Source: Streptomyces anulatus (lineage in GTDB: Bacteria > Actinomycetota > Actinomycetes > Streptomycetales > Streptomycetaceae). From it: a stretch of DNA of 64,000 nt. Both the position numbers and the translations under genes were made by a program. The notes beneath the pieces were generated by a model. The model was given only the letters and a program-made list of their open reading frames with translations, had not been told where the DNA came from and made no database searches. Positions 16,979 through 25,197 of the stretch are shown here, one piece after another; position 1 is the stretch's first letter, and the number at the start of each line of letters is the position of its first letter. The stretch lies in the NCBI RefSeq assembly GCF_014650675.1, contig NZ_BMVK01000001.1, positions 372,001-436,000 of the forward strand. The letters run 5' to 3'.

Positions 16979-18775
16979 TTGCGCGAGTTCAGCCTTCCGG
17001 CCCTGTACGAGGTCCCGACGGACGGCAACCTGACGGATCTCATCCGCCGCAATGCCGCTCAGCATCCCGACGTCGCGGTGATGAGCCGCAAGGTGGCCGG
17101 CGTCTGGACGGACGTCAGCGCCACGCAGTTCCTGGCCGAGGTGAGAGCCGCCGCCAAAGGTCTGATCGCCTCGGGCGTGCAGCCCGGTGACCGGGTCGCC
17201 CTGATGTCGCGCACCCGTTTCGAGTGGGTGCTGCTGGACTTCGCGATCTGGAGCGCGGGCGCGGTGACCGTGCCGGTGTACGAGACCAGCTCCGCCGAGC
17301 AGGTGCAGTGGATCCTCGGCGACTCCGGGGCGGTGGCGGTGCTCGTGGAGAGCGACGCGCACGCCGCGTCCGTGGCCTCCGTACGGGACGCGCTGCCGGA
17401 TCTCGCGCATGTCTGGCAGATCGACGCGGGCGCGGTGGAGGCACTGGGCGAGGCCGGGGCCGAGGTCTCGGACGAGACCATGGACCTGCGGACGCACAGC
17501 GCCAAGGCGGACGACCCGGCGACGATCGTCTACACCTCGGGCACCACGGGCCGCCCCAAGGGCTGTGTGCTGACCCACCGCAGCTTCTTCGCGGAGTGCG
17601 GCAACGTGGTGGAGCGGCTGAAGCCCCTCTTCCGTACCGGCGAGTGCTCGGTGCTGCTGTTCCTGCCCGCCGCGCACGTCTTCGGCCGGCTGGTCGAGGT
17701 GGCCTCGGTGATGGCCCCGATCAAGCTCGGCTGCGTCCCCGACATCAAGAACCTCACCGACGAGCTGGCCTCGTTCCGGCCGACGCTGATCCTGGGCGTG
17801 CCCCGGGTCTTCGAGAAGGTCTACAACGCGGCCCGCGCCAAGGCGCAGGCGGACGGCAAGGGCAAGATCTTCGACCGGGCCGCCGACACGGCGATCGCCT
17901 ACAGCCGGGCGCTGAGCGCCCCGGGAGGTCCCTCGCTGGGGCTGAGGCTCAAGCACAAGCTCTTCGACAAGCTGGTCTTCGGGAAGCTGCGCGCGGTGCT
18001 CGGCGGCCGGGGCGAGTTCGCGATCTCCGGCGGCGCTCCGCTGGGCGAGCGGCTCGGCCACTTCTACAGGGGCATCGGCTTCACGGTCCTGGAGGGCTAC
18101 GGCCTGACCGAGACGTGCGCGGCCACCGCGTTCAACCCGTGGGACCGGCAGAAGATCGGCACGGTCGGCCAGCCGCTGCCCGGTTCGGTCGTGCGGATCG
18201 CGGACGACGGCGAGGTGCTGCTGCACGGCGAGCACCTGTTCACCGGTTACTGGAAGAACGAGTCGGCCTCGGCCGAGGCGCTGGCCGACGGCTGGTTCCA
18301 CACCGGGGACATCGGCACGCTCGACGAGGACGGCTACCTCGCGATCACCGGCCGCAAGAAGGAGATCATCGTGACGGCGGGCGGCAAGAACGTCGCCCCG
18401 GCGGTGATCGAGGACCGCATCCGCGCGCACGCCCTGGTCGCGGAGTGCATGGTGGTCGGCGACGGCCGCCCGTTCGTCGGCGCGCTGGTCACGCTGGACG
18501 AGGAGTTCCTGAGCCGCTGGGCCGAGGAGCACGGCAAGCCGGCCGGCTCTACGGCCCTGTCGCTGCGCGAGGACGCGGAGCTGCTGGCCGAGGTGCAGCG
18601 GGCGGTGGACGACGGCAACGCGGCGGTCTCCAAGGCCGAGTCGGTGCGCAAGTTCCGTATCCTGCCCGCCCAGTTCACCGAGGAGGCGGGCCACATCACG
18701 CCGTCGCTGAAGCTGAAGCGGAACGTGGTGGCGAAGGACTTCGCGGACGAGGTGGAGTCGATCTACCGCGCCTGA
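16979..18775 (+). CDS. Long-chain fatty acid CoA ligase / AMP-dependent synthetase
   Basis: 598-residue adenylating enzyme that activates fatty acids to acyl-CoA. The P-loop YTSGTTGRPKG is at 185-195; then YGLTET, WFHTGDIG and GRKKEIIVTAGGKNVAP mark the A3-A10 motifs. The C-terminal catalytic lysine region is HITPSLKLKRNVV. It is of the membrane-associated FadD15 type (about 600 residues) of actinobacteria. The start is TTG at 16979, backed by AGGAG 8 bases upstream. It is a single-gene unit ended by a strong hairpin shared with the convergent mannosyltransferase. The 279 bases upstream (16700-16978) hold the divergent promoters and an A/T-richer patch near 16800-16830, otherwise nothing recognisable. 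Confidence 0.92.
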   Translation: MREFSLPALYEVPTDGNLTDLIRRNAAQHPDVAVMSRKVAGVWTDVSATQFLAEVRAAAKGLIASGVQPGDRVALMSRTRFEWVLLDFAIWSAGAVTVPVYETSSAEQVQWILGDSGAVAVLVESDAHAASVASVRDALPDLAHVWQIDAGAVEALGEAGAEVSDETMDLRTHSAKADDPATIVYTSGTTGRPKGCVLTHRSFFAECGNVVERLKPLFRTGECSVLLFLPAAHVFGRLVEVASVMAPIKLGCVPDIKNLTDELASFRPTLILGVPRVFEKVYNAARAKAQADGKGKIFDRAADTAIAYSRALSAPGGPSLGLRLKHKLFDKLVFGKLRAVLGGRGEFAISGGAPLGERLGHFYRGIGFTVLEGYGLTETCAATAFNPWDRQKIGTVGQPLPGSVVRIADDGEVLLHGEHLFTGYWKNESASAEALADGWFHTGDIGTLDEDGYLAITGRKKEIIVTAGGKNVAPAVIEDRIRAHALVAECMVVGDGRPFVGALVTLDEEFLSRWAEEHGKPAGSTALSLREDAELLAEVQRAVDDGNAAVSKAESVRKFRILPAQFTEEAGHITPSLKLKRNVVAKDFADEVESIYRA

Positions 18776-18787
18776 GCGCTGTTACGT

Positions 18788-18824
18788 GGAGGGGCCCGCA
18801 CCGATTCCCGGTGCGGGCCCCTCC
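18788..18824. terminator. Bidirectional terminator
   Basis: GGAGGGGCCCGCACCG and its exact complement form a 16-bp stem with a 5-base loop between the convergent stops at 18775 and 18839. Confidence 0.87.
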
Positions 18825-18838
18825 GTCGTACGGCGTGT

Positions 18839-19981
18839 TCACAGCAGGGTCTTGAGCTTCTCCGCCAGCAGGTCCCAGCGCCACTTCTCCTCGACCCAGG
18901 CCCGGCCGCGCTCCCCCATCCGCTGCCGCAGCTCCGGGTCCCCGAGCAGCGTCACGATCCGGTCCGCCGACTCCTCGGCGCTGCCGCCGCGCACCACCCA
19001 CCCAGTCTCGCCGTCGAGCACCGCGTCCGGGGCACCGCCCGAGTCGCCGGCCACCACGGGCAGCCCGGTCGCGGACGCCTCCAGGTAGACGATCCCGAGG
19101 CCCTCCACGTCGAGCCCGCGCCGCCGGGTGCGGCAGGGCATCGCGAAGACGTCCCCGGCCCCGTAGTGCGCGGGCAGCTCGGCCCAGGGCACCGGACCGG
19201 TGAAGCGCACCGAGTCCTGGACCCCGGTCTCCGCCGCGAGCCGCTCCAGGTCCTTGGCGTACGGCCCGCCGCCGACGATCAGCAGCACCGCGTCCGGGAT
19301 CTGGGCGAGGATCGCGGGCATGGCCAGGATCAGCGTGTCCTGGCCCTTGCGCGGCACCAGCCGGGAGACGCAGACGACCACCGGGCGGTCGGAGAGCCCG
19401 AGGCGGGCCCGGACCCGGTCCCCGCCGGACGCCGGGTGGAAGGTCTTCTCGTCGACGCCGGGCGGCAGTTGGACCATGCGCCCGGCGGCCTCGGGGGTGA
19501 GGGCCCCGGCGATCCGGGAGCGGGTGTACTCACCGAGATAGGTGATCGTGTCCGTGCCGTCGCCGATCCGGCGCAGCAGCTGTCGGGAGGCGGGCAGTTG
19601 CGCCCAGCCGGCCTCGTGGCCGTGGGTGGTGGCGACGAGCCGCCGGGCGCCCGCGCGGCGCAGCGCGGGGGCCATCAGGCCGAGCGGGGCGGCGGCGCCG
19701 AACCAGACGGAGGTGCAGCCGTGTTCGCGCAGCAGACCGGTGGCCCGGCGGGTGACGCTCGGGGTCGGCAGCAGCATCGTCGTCCGGTCGCGGACCACGG
19801 GGAACGGCTGCTCGGCGTCGAAGGCGGCGGTGGCCGCCGCGCCCTCCTCGCCGCGCTTCCAGGTGGAGGCGTAGACGACGACCCGGTCGGGATCCAGGCG
19901 CAGCGCCATGTTGTGCAGGAACGCCTGGATGCCACCGGGGCGGGGCGGGAAGTCGTTGGTCACGATCAAGGTCTTGTCCAT
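18839..19981 (-). CDS. pimB: GT4 glycosyltransferase, PimB-like mannosyltransferase
   Basis: 380-residue GT-B enzyme. The N-terminal IVTNDFPPRPGGIQ is the signature of the PimB/PimA group; VSRLVPRKGQDTL (about 205-220) and the acidic EX7E-like GLDVEGLGIVYLEA mark the GDP-sugar domain. The closest functional fit is phosphatidyl-myo-inositol (mono)mannoside alpha-mannosyltransferase, acting on the cytoplasmic face of the membrane with GDP-mannose. ATG at 19981 is preferred (product starts MDKTLIVTND); GTG at 20014 adds 11 unconserved residues. The next gene, divergent, is a polytopic glycosyltransferase, which fits a glycolipid or lipoglycan locus. The symbol is by family resemblance only. Confidence 0.85.
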   Translation of the reverse strand: MDKTLIVTNDFPPRPGGIQAFLHNMALRLDPDRVVVYASTWKRGEEGAAATAAFDAEQPFPVVRDRTTMLLPTPSVTRRATGLLREHGCTSVWFGAAAPLGLMAPALRRAGARRLVATTHGHEAGWAQLPASRQLLRRIGDGTDTITYLGEYTRSRIAGALTPEAAGRMVQLPPGVDEKTFHPASGGDRVRARLGLSDRPVVVCVSRLVPRKGQDTLILAMPAILAQIPDAVLLIVGGGPYAKDLERLAAETGVQDSVRFTGPVPWAELPAHYGAGDVFAMPCRTRRRGLDVEGLGIVYLEASATGLPVVAGDSGGAPDAVLDGETGWVVRGGSAEESADRIVTLLGDPELRQRMGERGRAWVEEKWRWDLLAEKLKTLL

Positions 19982-20088
19982 CGCCGCCGACAGTACCGAA
20001 CGGCCGCGCTTCACCGCTGACGCGCTCTCCCGGCGGCATCATGAGCCGCCTGGAACCCGGCCGGATACGAGCGACGACGAGGACGGCG

Positions 20089-21348
20089 ATGACGGGACGA
20101 ACACCCACCGGAGCGGGGCCGTGGCCGTACGCCCTGTGGGCGCTGACCCGGGCATGGCTGCTGGCCTGTGTGTTCAAGGTGTTCACGGTGCCCGGCCCGG
20201 ACGTCACCGTGGACGTGTCGGTGATCTACCGGAGCTGGTACGAGACGCTGCTGACCGGCACGTATCCGCTGGACGACGTCACCTGGCAGTACCCGCCCGG
20301 GGCGGCGCTGGCGATCCTCTCCCCCGCCCTGCTGCCGTTCCTGGAGTACGCGACCGCGTTCTTCGTGCTGGTGCTGCTCTGCGACGCGCTGGTGCTGGGG
20401 CTGCTGCTGTTCGCGGGGCGGTGGCCGGGGATAAGGGCAGCGGGTGCGTGGGTGTGGATCGCGGGGGTGCCGCTGCTGGGTCCGACGGTCTACGCCCGCT
20501 ACGACCTGATGGTGACGGCGGTCGCGGTGGCCGCGCTGCTGGCGGGGGTGCGCCGGCCTCGTGCGCTGGGGGCGCTGGCGGGCTGCGGGGCGCTGCTGAA
20601 GGGGTGGCCCGCGCTGCTGCTGGTCGGGGTGCGCAAGGGGCGTCCGACGCGGGCCGCGTGGGCGTCGGCGGCGCTGACGGGGGCGGGGCTCGCGGCGGCG
20701 TTCGCGCTGTGGATGCCGGGGGCGTTCGCGTTCCTGGCCTTCCAGCGGGACCGGGGCACCGAGGTCGAGTCGCTGGGGGCGCTGGTCTTCCACGTGGCGC
20801 GGCAGTTCGGCTGGGAGGGGCGGGTGGAGCTGCGCTACGGCTCGCTGGAGTTCCTCGGCCCGCACGTGGGGCTGGTGTCGACGCTGGCGCTGGGGCTCGG
20901 CGTCCTGGCGCTGGGCTGGCTGCTGCTGTGGCGGCTGCGGGCCCGGACGTTCGCCGCGCACTCCCCGGCCGAGGCGGCGTTCACGGCGGTGCTGCTGTTC
21001 ACGGTCACCAGTCGGGTGATCAGCCCGCAGTACGTGGTGTGGCTGGTCGGGCTCGCGGCGGTGTGCCTGGTGTTCCGCGGGGCGGCGATGACGCTTCCGG
21101 CCGTGCTGGTGCTGGTGGCGGCGGGGGTGACGCTGCTGGAGTTCCCGGTCGGCTTCGGCCATGTGGTGGCGAGCGACGCGTGGGGCGTGACGCTCCTTCT
21201 CGTACGGAACGGGCTGCTGGTGGCGGCCTCGCTGATCGCGGCGCGGCGGCTGTGGCGGTCGACGGTGCCGGGGGCGCGGGGCGGGGCGCCGGCCGGGGAC
21301 CGGGCGCTCCTGGCGGGTGCGGGTCAGCCGAGCCGGGTGGCGAGGTAG
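20089..21348 (+). CDS. GT87-type membrane mannosyltransferase (DUF2029-like)
   Basis: 419-residue polytopic membrane protein with about nine hydrophobic segments. The periplasmic loop after the first segment has VDVSVIYRSWYETLLTGTYP and WQYPPGAALAIL, typical of the polyprenol-phosphomannose-dependent GT-C fold seen in actinobacterial lipoglycan synthesis. It would add mannose from a lipid carrier outside the membrane. ATG at 20089 has AGGA seven bases upstream; ATG at 20041 is also open but lacks a ribosome site. Divergent from the PimB-like gene. Its end overlaps the convergent lipoprotein gene by 25 bases. Acceptor not known. Confidence 0.8.
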   Translation: MTGRTPTGAGPWPYALWALTRAWLLACVFKVFTVPGPDVTVDVSVIYRSWYETLLTGTYPLDDVTWQYPPGAALAILSPALLPFLEYATAFFVLVLLCDALVLGLLLFAGRWPGIRAAGAWVWIAGVPLLGPTVYARYDLMVTAVAVAALLAGVRRPRALGALAGCGALLKGWPALLLVGVRKGRPTRAAWASAALTGAGLAAAFALWMPGAFAFLAFQRDRGTEVESLGALVFHVARQFGWEGRVELRYGSLEFLGPHVGLVSTLALGLGVLALGWLLLWRLRARTFAAHSPAEAAFTAVLLFTVTSRVISPQYVVWLVGLAAVCLVFRGAAMTLPAVLVLVAAGVTLLEFPVGFGHVVASDAWGVTLLLVRNGLLVAASLIAARRLWRSTVPGARGGAPAGDRALLAGAGQPSRVAR

Positions 21349-22580
21349 TCGCGCCAGTCGGCGGTGAACTGCTCGGGGGTGGTGTCGAGCACCGCGTCCA
21401 TCGCCTGCTCCACCGCCCCGTCCCGTCCGTCGTGCGCGCCCACGGCCTCGTAGAAGGCGATCAGCTTCTCCTTGCCCCAGCGCTCCGCGATCAGCTCGCA
21501 GGCCAGCCAGCCGCCCTCGTAGGCCCCCGCGAGCTTCGCGGGGTCGCCGTCGAAGCCGAAGTCCGGGTCGGCGGGGAGTTCGGCGGGGGTCATGCCGGTG
21601 CGGACGGCCTCGGCCAGCTCGGGGGCGATCGTGTCGGCGGCCCGGTCCTCGCCCCGGTAGGCGGTCCAGTCGGCGAAGCCCTCGGAGAGCCAGACCGGGG
21701 TGGCCGTGGAGGTGCTGGTCCGGGTGGCGACATGGGTCGTCTCATGGGTCAGGACGATCCGCTGTCCGAAGCTGCCCAGGGTGGCGTACGCCTGCGGGTT
21801 GACGATCACCCGGTCGGCGATGGCCGGGCTCTTTCCGGTGCCGCCGACCTCGCCGGTGGTGACGGCGGCGATGCCCCGGTAGCTGGCCTCCGGCGAGCCC
21901 AGCAGCCCCGCCATGTCCTCGACGGAGTCCGGGACGAGGACCACCACCCGGCGGTTCCAGGGCCTCGGCCAGGCGTCCGAGACAGCCGGTACGGCGAGGT
22001 CCACCGTGTCGGCGACCTGGCGCAGCTCGTTCTTCGACCGTCCGACGCCCAGGACGATGCTGTGCTCGCCCTCGACGACCTCGACGTCCCCCTGCTGCCA
22101 CAGCTGCCCGGAGGAGCCCTTGGCGGGCCGGTCCTCTGTGATGTACCAGCGCTCGCCGTCGCGCATCAGCTCCAGGACGCGGCGGGTGGCGACCGGGGCG
22201 GTGTCGTACCCGGCGATGCGGTAGCGCAGCTCCACGTCGGCGGTGGCCCACTGCCCGTCCTGCTCGGTGATGTCCTTGACGTCGTAGGTCCAGGACTTCA
22301 GGGGCACGTCGGCGAGCCGGTCCAGCTCGGTGCGCTGGGCGGCCCGCAGCTTCGCGGCGTCCGGCGCGAGGCCGTCGAGGTAGCCCGCCGGGTCGTGGGC
22401 GAGGACGGCCGCCGCGCGGCGCTCCAGGGCGGCGTCGAGGGCGCCGGTGGTGAGGAAGGTGTCCGGGTCGGCGGGGGCCGTGCAGGCGGACGCGGTCAGG
22501 AGCGCGGCGAGCAGCACGCCCGCCGCACGCCGCCGTCCCCGGGGGCCTCCCCCGCGCGCTTCACGTCCTCGTACGGCCAC
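21324..22580 (-). CDS. Lipoprotein with HExxH peptidase-like domain
   Basis: 418-residue exported lipoprotein. The signal peptide has an arginine-rich start and a lipobox ending at C33 (LLTASAC). The middle has LTHETTHVATR (about residue 278), a zinc-binding HExxH motif, followed by WLSEGFADW, whose downstream glutamate completes a gluzincin site (HExxH plus a distal E). Residues 35-250 carry no known motif. It probably acts on peptides or proteins at the outer face of the membrane. The start GTG at 22580 has a -10-like TACGAT seven bases upstream. It lies 16 bases downstream of the NlpC/P60 gene on the same strand, so it may also be read from that promoter. Confidence 0.82.
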   Translation of the reverse strand: MAVRGREARGGGPRGRRRAAGVLLAALLTASACTAPADPDTFLTTGALDAALERRAAAVLAHDPAGYLDGLAPDAAKLRAAQRTELDRLADVPLKSWTYDVKDITEQDGQWATADVELRYRIAGYDTAPVATRRVLELMRDGERWYITEDRPAKGSSGQLWQQGDVEVVEGEHSIVLGVGRSKNELRQVADTVDLAVPAVSDAWPRPWNRRVVVLVPDSVEDMAGLLGSPEASYRGIAAVTTGEVGGTGKSPAIADRVIVNPQAYATLGSFGQRIVLTHETTHVATRTSTSTATPVWLSEGFADWTAYRGEDRAADTIAPELAEAVRTGMTPAELPADPDFGFDGDPAKLAGAYEGGWLACELIAERWGKEKLIAFYEAVGAHDGRDGAVEQAMDAVLDTTPEQFTADWRDYLATRLG

Positions 22581-22587
22581 CCTGCCG

Positions 22588-22593
22588 ATCGTA
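22588..22593 (-). promoter_or_regulatory. Putative -10 element, leaderless start
   Basis: TACGAT on the minus strand, seven bases before the GTG at 22580, inside the 16-base gap after the NlpC/P60 stop. Confidence 0.35.
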
Positions 22594-22596
22594 CGG

Positions 22597-23625
22597 TCAG
22601 ATCCGGGTGACGGAGGAGACGGGCATCATGCCGACCGGATCGTAGCGGACCGGGGCGCCGGGGTAGGGGGCGTGGATGACCTGGCCGTTGCCGACGTACA
22701 TGCCGATGTGGCTGGCGTCCGCCCGGTAGGCGACCAGGTCACCGGGCCGGGCCTGGGAGAGGGGCACCATGCGGCCCGCGTAGCGCTGGGCCTGGGAGGT
22801 GCGGGGCAGGCTCACCCCGGCCTGGGCGTAGGCCCACTGCATCAGGCCGGAACAGTCGAATCCGGAGGGCCCGTTGGCGCCCCAGACGTAGGGTCTCCCG
22901 AGCGCCTGGTGGGCGGCGGCCACGGCGGACATCGCGCGGGCCGAGCCGGGGGCGACCCCGGAGAGGTCGGGCAGTCCTTCGCGGCCGGAGCGGGAGGCCC
23001 GGTCGAAGCCGGCGCGTTCCTCGGGCGGCAGCGAGTCCAGCAGCCGGCGGGCCTCGCGGAGCTTTCCCTCGACGGCACGCTTGTGGCGGGTGACGGCGTC
23101 CCGGTTGCGCTCCAGCTCGGTGAGGGCGCGGGTGGTCTCCGCGCGGGTCTGGGCGAGCTTGCGCTGGGCGTGCCGCAGCTTGTCCAGGGTCATCGCCTGA
23201 CGGGCGCCGGCCCGGTCGAGGGCGGCGGCCCGCTCCAGGTAGGTGTCCGGGTCGGCGGAGAGCAGCAGGGCGAGCGCCGGGTCGATGGCGCCGGTACGGT
23301 ACTGCGCGCCCGCCATCGCGCCGAGCGCGTCGCGCATCCGGTTGACGCGCTCCTGGCCCCGGGCCGTGGCGTCCTGGGAGCGGCCCACCTCGCCGCGCAG
23401 CCGGTCCACGTGCTCCCCGGCCTCGTTGAAGCGCTCGGTGGCCTGCTCGGCCTCTCCGTAGAGGCGGTCGACGGCGGCCTTGGCGCTCTCCCGGGTGTCC
23501 TTCGGGTCGGCGCTCGCCGGGGCTCCGGCCAGCGTCGCGGCCGCGGTGGCGGCGGCCGCCGAGATGACCGTGACCCGGACGCCTCTGGTGAAGCCGGACT
23601 GTGTGGAACGGCGATGGGACACCAC
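22597..23625 (-). CDS. Secreted NlpC/P60 peptidoglycan endopeptidase (first copy)
   Basis: 342-residue cell-wall hydrolase: signal peptide (cleavage after ASA near residue 30), a long coiled-coil region (about 35-215), then an NlpC/P60 domain (about 230-342) with catalytic cysteine in FDCSGLMQWAYAQAGV and histidine in ASHIGMYVGNG. It cleaves stem peptides of peptidoglycan, probably between D-Glu and diaminopimelate. The start is chosen at the GTG pair 23625/23622, giving the VVSHRR start matched by its paralogue (VASHRR); GTG at 23637 is also possible. It lies just downstream of the similar gene at 23880-24905, from which a hairpin separates it. Confidence 0.9.
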   Translation of the reverse strand: MVSHRRSTQSGFTRGVRVTVISAAAATAAATLAGAPASADPKDTRESAKAAVDRLYGEAEQATERFNEAGEHVDRLRGEVGRSQDATARGQERVNRMRDALGAMAGAQYRTGAIDPALALLLSADPDTYLERAAALDRAGARQAMTLDKLRHAQRKLAQTRAETTRALTELERNRDAVTRHKRAVEGKLREARRLLDSLPPEERAGFDRASRSGREGLPDLSGVAPGSARAMSAVAAAHQALGRPYVWGANGPSGFDCSGLMQWAYAQAGVSLPRTSQAQRYAGRMVPLSQARPGDLVAYRADASHIGMYVGNGQVIHAPYPGAPVRYDPVGMMPVSSVTRI

Positions 23626-23783
23626 AGGTAGCCGCACTCCCTTCCGCTGACGCGGTAGTGCGCAGCCCCTGCCGCCCGGGACGGGCGGACGGAGACCGGG
23701 AGCTGCGCGGCAGCCAGACAGTAATCGGGCGACTACGCACCGGCAAAAGACCGCGCCGGTGGCGGCGGAGGGGTCCAACGCCG

Positions 23784-23819
23784 CCGCCCCGCCGGTGACC
23801 TTGGTCTCCGGCGGGGCGG
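23784..23819 (-). terminator. Terminator between the two NlpC/P60 genes
   Basis: CCGCCCCGCCGG pairs with CCGGCGGGGCGG; within the loop GACC and GGTC add four more pairs past a T-T mismatch. It lies 60 bases after the stop at 23880. Confidence 0.78.
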
Positions 23820-23879
23820 GGCGTCAGTGTGGTGCGCGGCGATTCCCTCGTTCGGGTGTGCCGCGGGCATGCCGTGACG

Positions 23880-24905
23880 TCAGATACGGACGCCGAACTG
23901 GAAGGTGCCCATGTAGTCCATCGACTCGTAGCGGACGACGGTGCCCGGCTTCGGGGCGTGCAGGATCTGGTTGTTGCCGGCGTAGAAGCCGACGTGCGCC
24001 AGGTTGTTGAAGAAGACCAGGTCGCCCGGCTTGAGCTGGCTGCGGCCGATCTTCGTGCCGTCGTTGTGCTGGGTGAACGTGGTCCTGGTGATGGAGACGC
24101 CGGCCTGGGCGAACGCCCACTGGGTCAGCCCGGAGCAGTCGTAGGAGTTGGGGCCCGAGCCGCCGGAGACGTACGGCTTGCCGATCTGCGTGGCGGCGGC
24201 GGCCAGGGCGGCGGCTCCGCGGCCGGACGCGGGGGCCTCGTTGCCGAGTTCGACCCGGTCGCTGGCTGCGCGGCTGGCACGCTGCTCGTCCTGCTGCATC
24301 TTGGCGCGCTCGGCCTGGGTCAGCGTGTTGAGCAGCTGCTGGGCGTCGGCCAGTTTGCCCTGGTACTTCTTCTTGTTCTCGCCGAGCGCCTTGCGGACGT
24401 CGGCGAGGTCGCCGAGCTTGTCCTGGGCTTCCTTGCGCTGCTGGGCGAGGGTGCGCTGCTTGGACTGGATCTTCTGCAGCGACTCCGTCTGCTTGACCGT
24501 CAGCTGGTCGAGCGCGGAGGCCTGGTCGAGGAAGCTGTCCGGGTCCGAGGCGAGGAAGAGGGCCACGGAGGGGTCGATGCCACCGGAGCGGTACTGCGCG
24601 GTGGCGATCGAACCGAGTTCGGTGCGCAGCGTGTTGAGCTCGGCCTGACCGCGGGCGACCTTGTCCTGGAGCGCGTCGACTTCCTTCTTCAGGTTGTCCT
24701 GCTGCTCCTTGGCCCCGTTGTACTTCTCGGTGGCGGCCTCGGCCTCGTGGTAGAGCTTGTCGACCTTCGCCTTGACTTCGCTCTTGCTCGGCTTGGGGTC
24801 GGCGTGAGCGGCCTGGGAGGTCAGGGCCACGGCCGCGGCGGCGGTCGCGGTGAGCACGGTCACGCGGGTGCGGCTCGGCTGCTTGGGACGACGGTGGGAC
24901 GCCAC
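23880..24905 (-). CDS. Secreted NlpC/P60 peptidoglycan endopeptidase (second copy)
   Basis: 341 residues with the same architecture as its neighbour: signal peptide (cleavage after AHA near 35), coiled coil (about 40-215, many K/Q/E heptads), Ala-rich linker, and NlpC/P60 domain with catalytic cysteine in YDCSGLTQWAFAQAGV (about 254) and histidine in LAHVGFYAGNN. The start GTG at 24905 has AAGGAG nine bases upstream. The two genes look like a tandem duplication. The 5' leader contains a candidate c-di-AMP (ydaO-type) riboswitch, a class known to precede wall hydrolases in Streptomyces, so its synthesis probably follows c-di-AMP level and osmotic state. Confidence 0.92.
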   Translation of the reverse strand: MASHRRPKQPSRTRVTVLTATAAAAVALTSQAAHADPKPSKSEVKAKVDKLYHEAEAATEKYNGAKEQQDNLKKEVDALQDKVARGQAELNTLRTELGSIATAQYRSGGIDPSVALFLASDPDSFLDQASALDQLTVKQTESLQKIQSKQRTLAQQRKEAQDKLGDLADVRKALGENKKKYQGKLADAQQLLNTLTQAERAKMQQDEQRASRAASDRVELGNEAPASGRGAAALAAAATQIGKPYVSGGSGPNSYDCSGLTQWAFAQAGVSITRTTFTQHNDGTKIGRSQLKPGDLVFFNNLAHVGFYAGNNQILHAPKPGTVVRYESMDYMGTFQFGVRI

Positions 24906-24925
24906 GAAGGCGAGCTCCTTCTTCC

Positions 24926-25045
24926 TCAGAGCCGCCTACCGGGCTGTGGGGGAAAGATTCCCCGGCTCCGTGCACATGACGGACTCGGCGGTTCCTTCGC
25001 CGTCACCCCCAATGGGTGATCAACCGTGCGAAGGTTCGAGGCCTG
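24926..25045 (-). ncRNA. Candidate c-di-AMP (ydaO/yuaA) riboswitch
   Basis: On the minus strand the leader has CCCATTGGGGGTGA, then CCGAGTCCGTCA, then ACAGCCCGGTAGGCGGCT close to the ribosome site. These resemble conserved strings of the ydaO element (TTGGGGTGAA, CCGAATCCGTCA, CAGCTAACCCGGTAGGC). The closing pairs TCAG and CTGA at the two ends could form P1. The 3' end lies only about 8-10 bases from AAGGAG, so translation control is possible. The spacing of internal blocks is not fully standard, so this is a candidate, not a firm call. Confidence 0.45.
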
Positions 25046-25075
25046 ACCCTAGTGACCATCTTGTGATCAGTTCAA
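25046..25075 (-). promoter_or_regulatory. Putative sigma-70-type promoter of NlpC/P60 gene
   Basis: TTGAAC (25070-25075) and TAGGGT (25046-25051) with 18 bases between, on the minus strand. It would start an mRNA with a leader of about 135 bases. Just upstream is a 7-bp inverted repeat AAATCCT/AGGATTT (25074-25090). Confidence 0.5.
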
Positions 25076-25197
25076 ATCCTCACAGGATTTTTCTCGTCAC
25101 ACCAGGCACTTCTTTACTCTCACCCCACCGCGTGTAGCGGCGACTTGACGGTACGTTCCCAGAAATCCGGCATGCCACACATGTCGCGCATATCCCG

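Noticed and set aside
16841..18694. Minus-strand 617-codon frame opposite the acyl-CoA synthetase gene
   Set aside because: Shadow frame; no motif, and the plus-strand enzyme has all its signatures.
20041..20088. ATG at 20041 as start of the GT87-like gene
   Set aside because: No ribosome site; ATG at 20089 has AGGA at good spacing, and the extra 16 residues are basic and unconserved-looking.
19908..22610. Plus-strand 900-codon open frame across three genes
   Set aside because: Runs through the GT87 gene out of frame and the lipoprotein gene in antisense; glycine/alanine-rich artefact.
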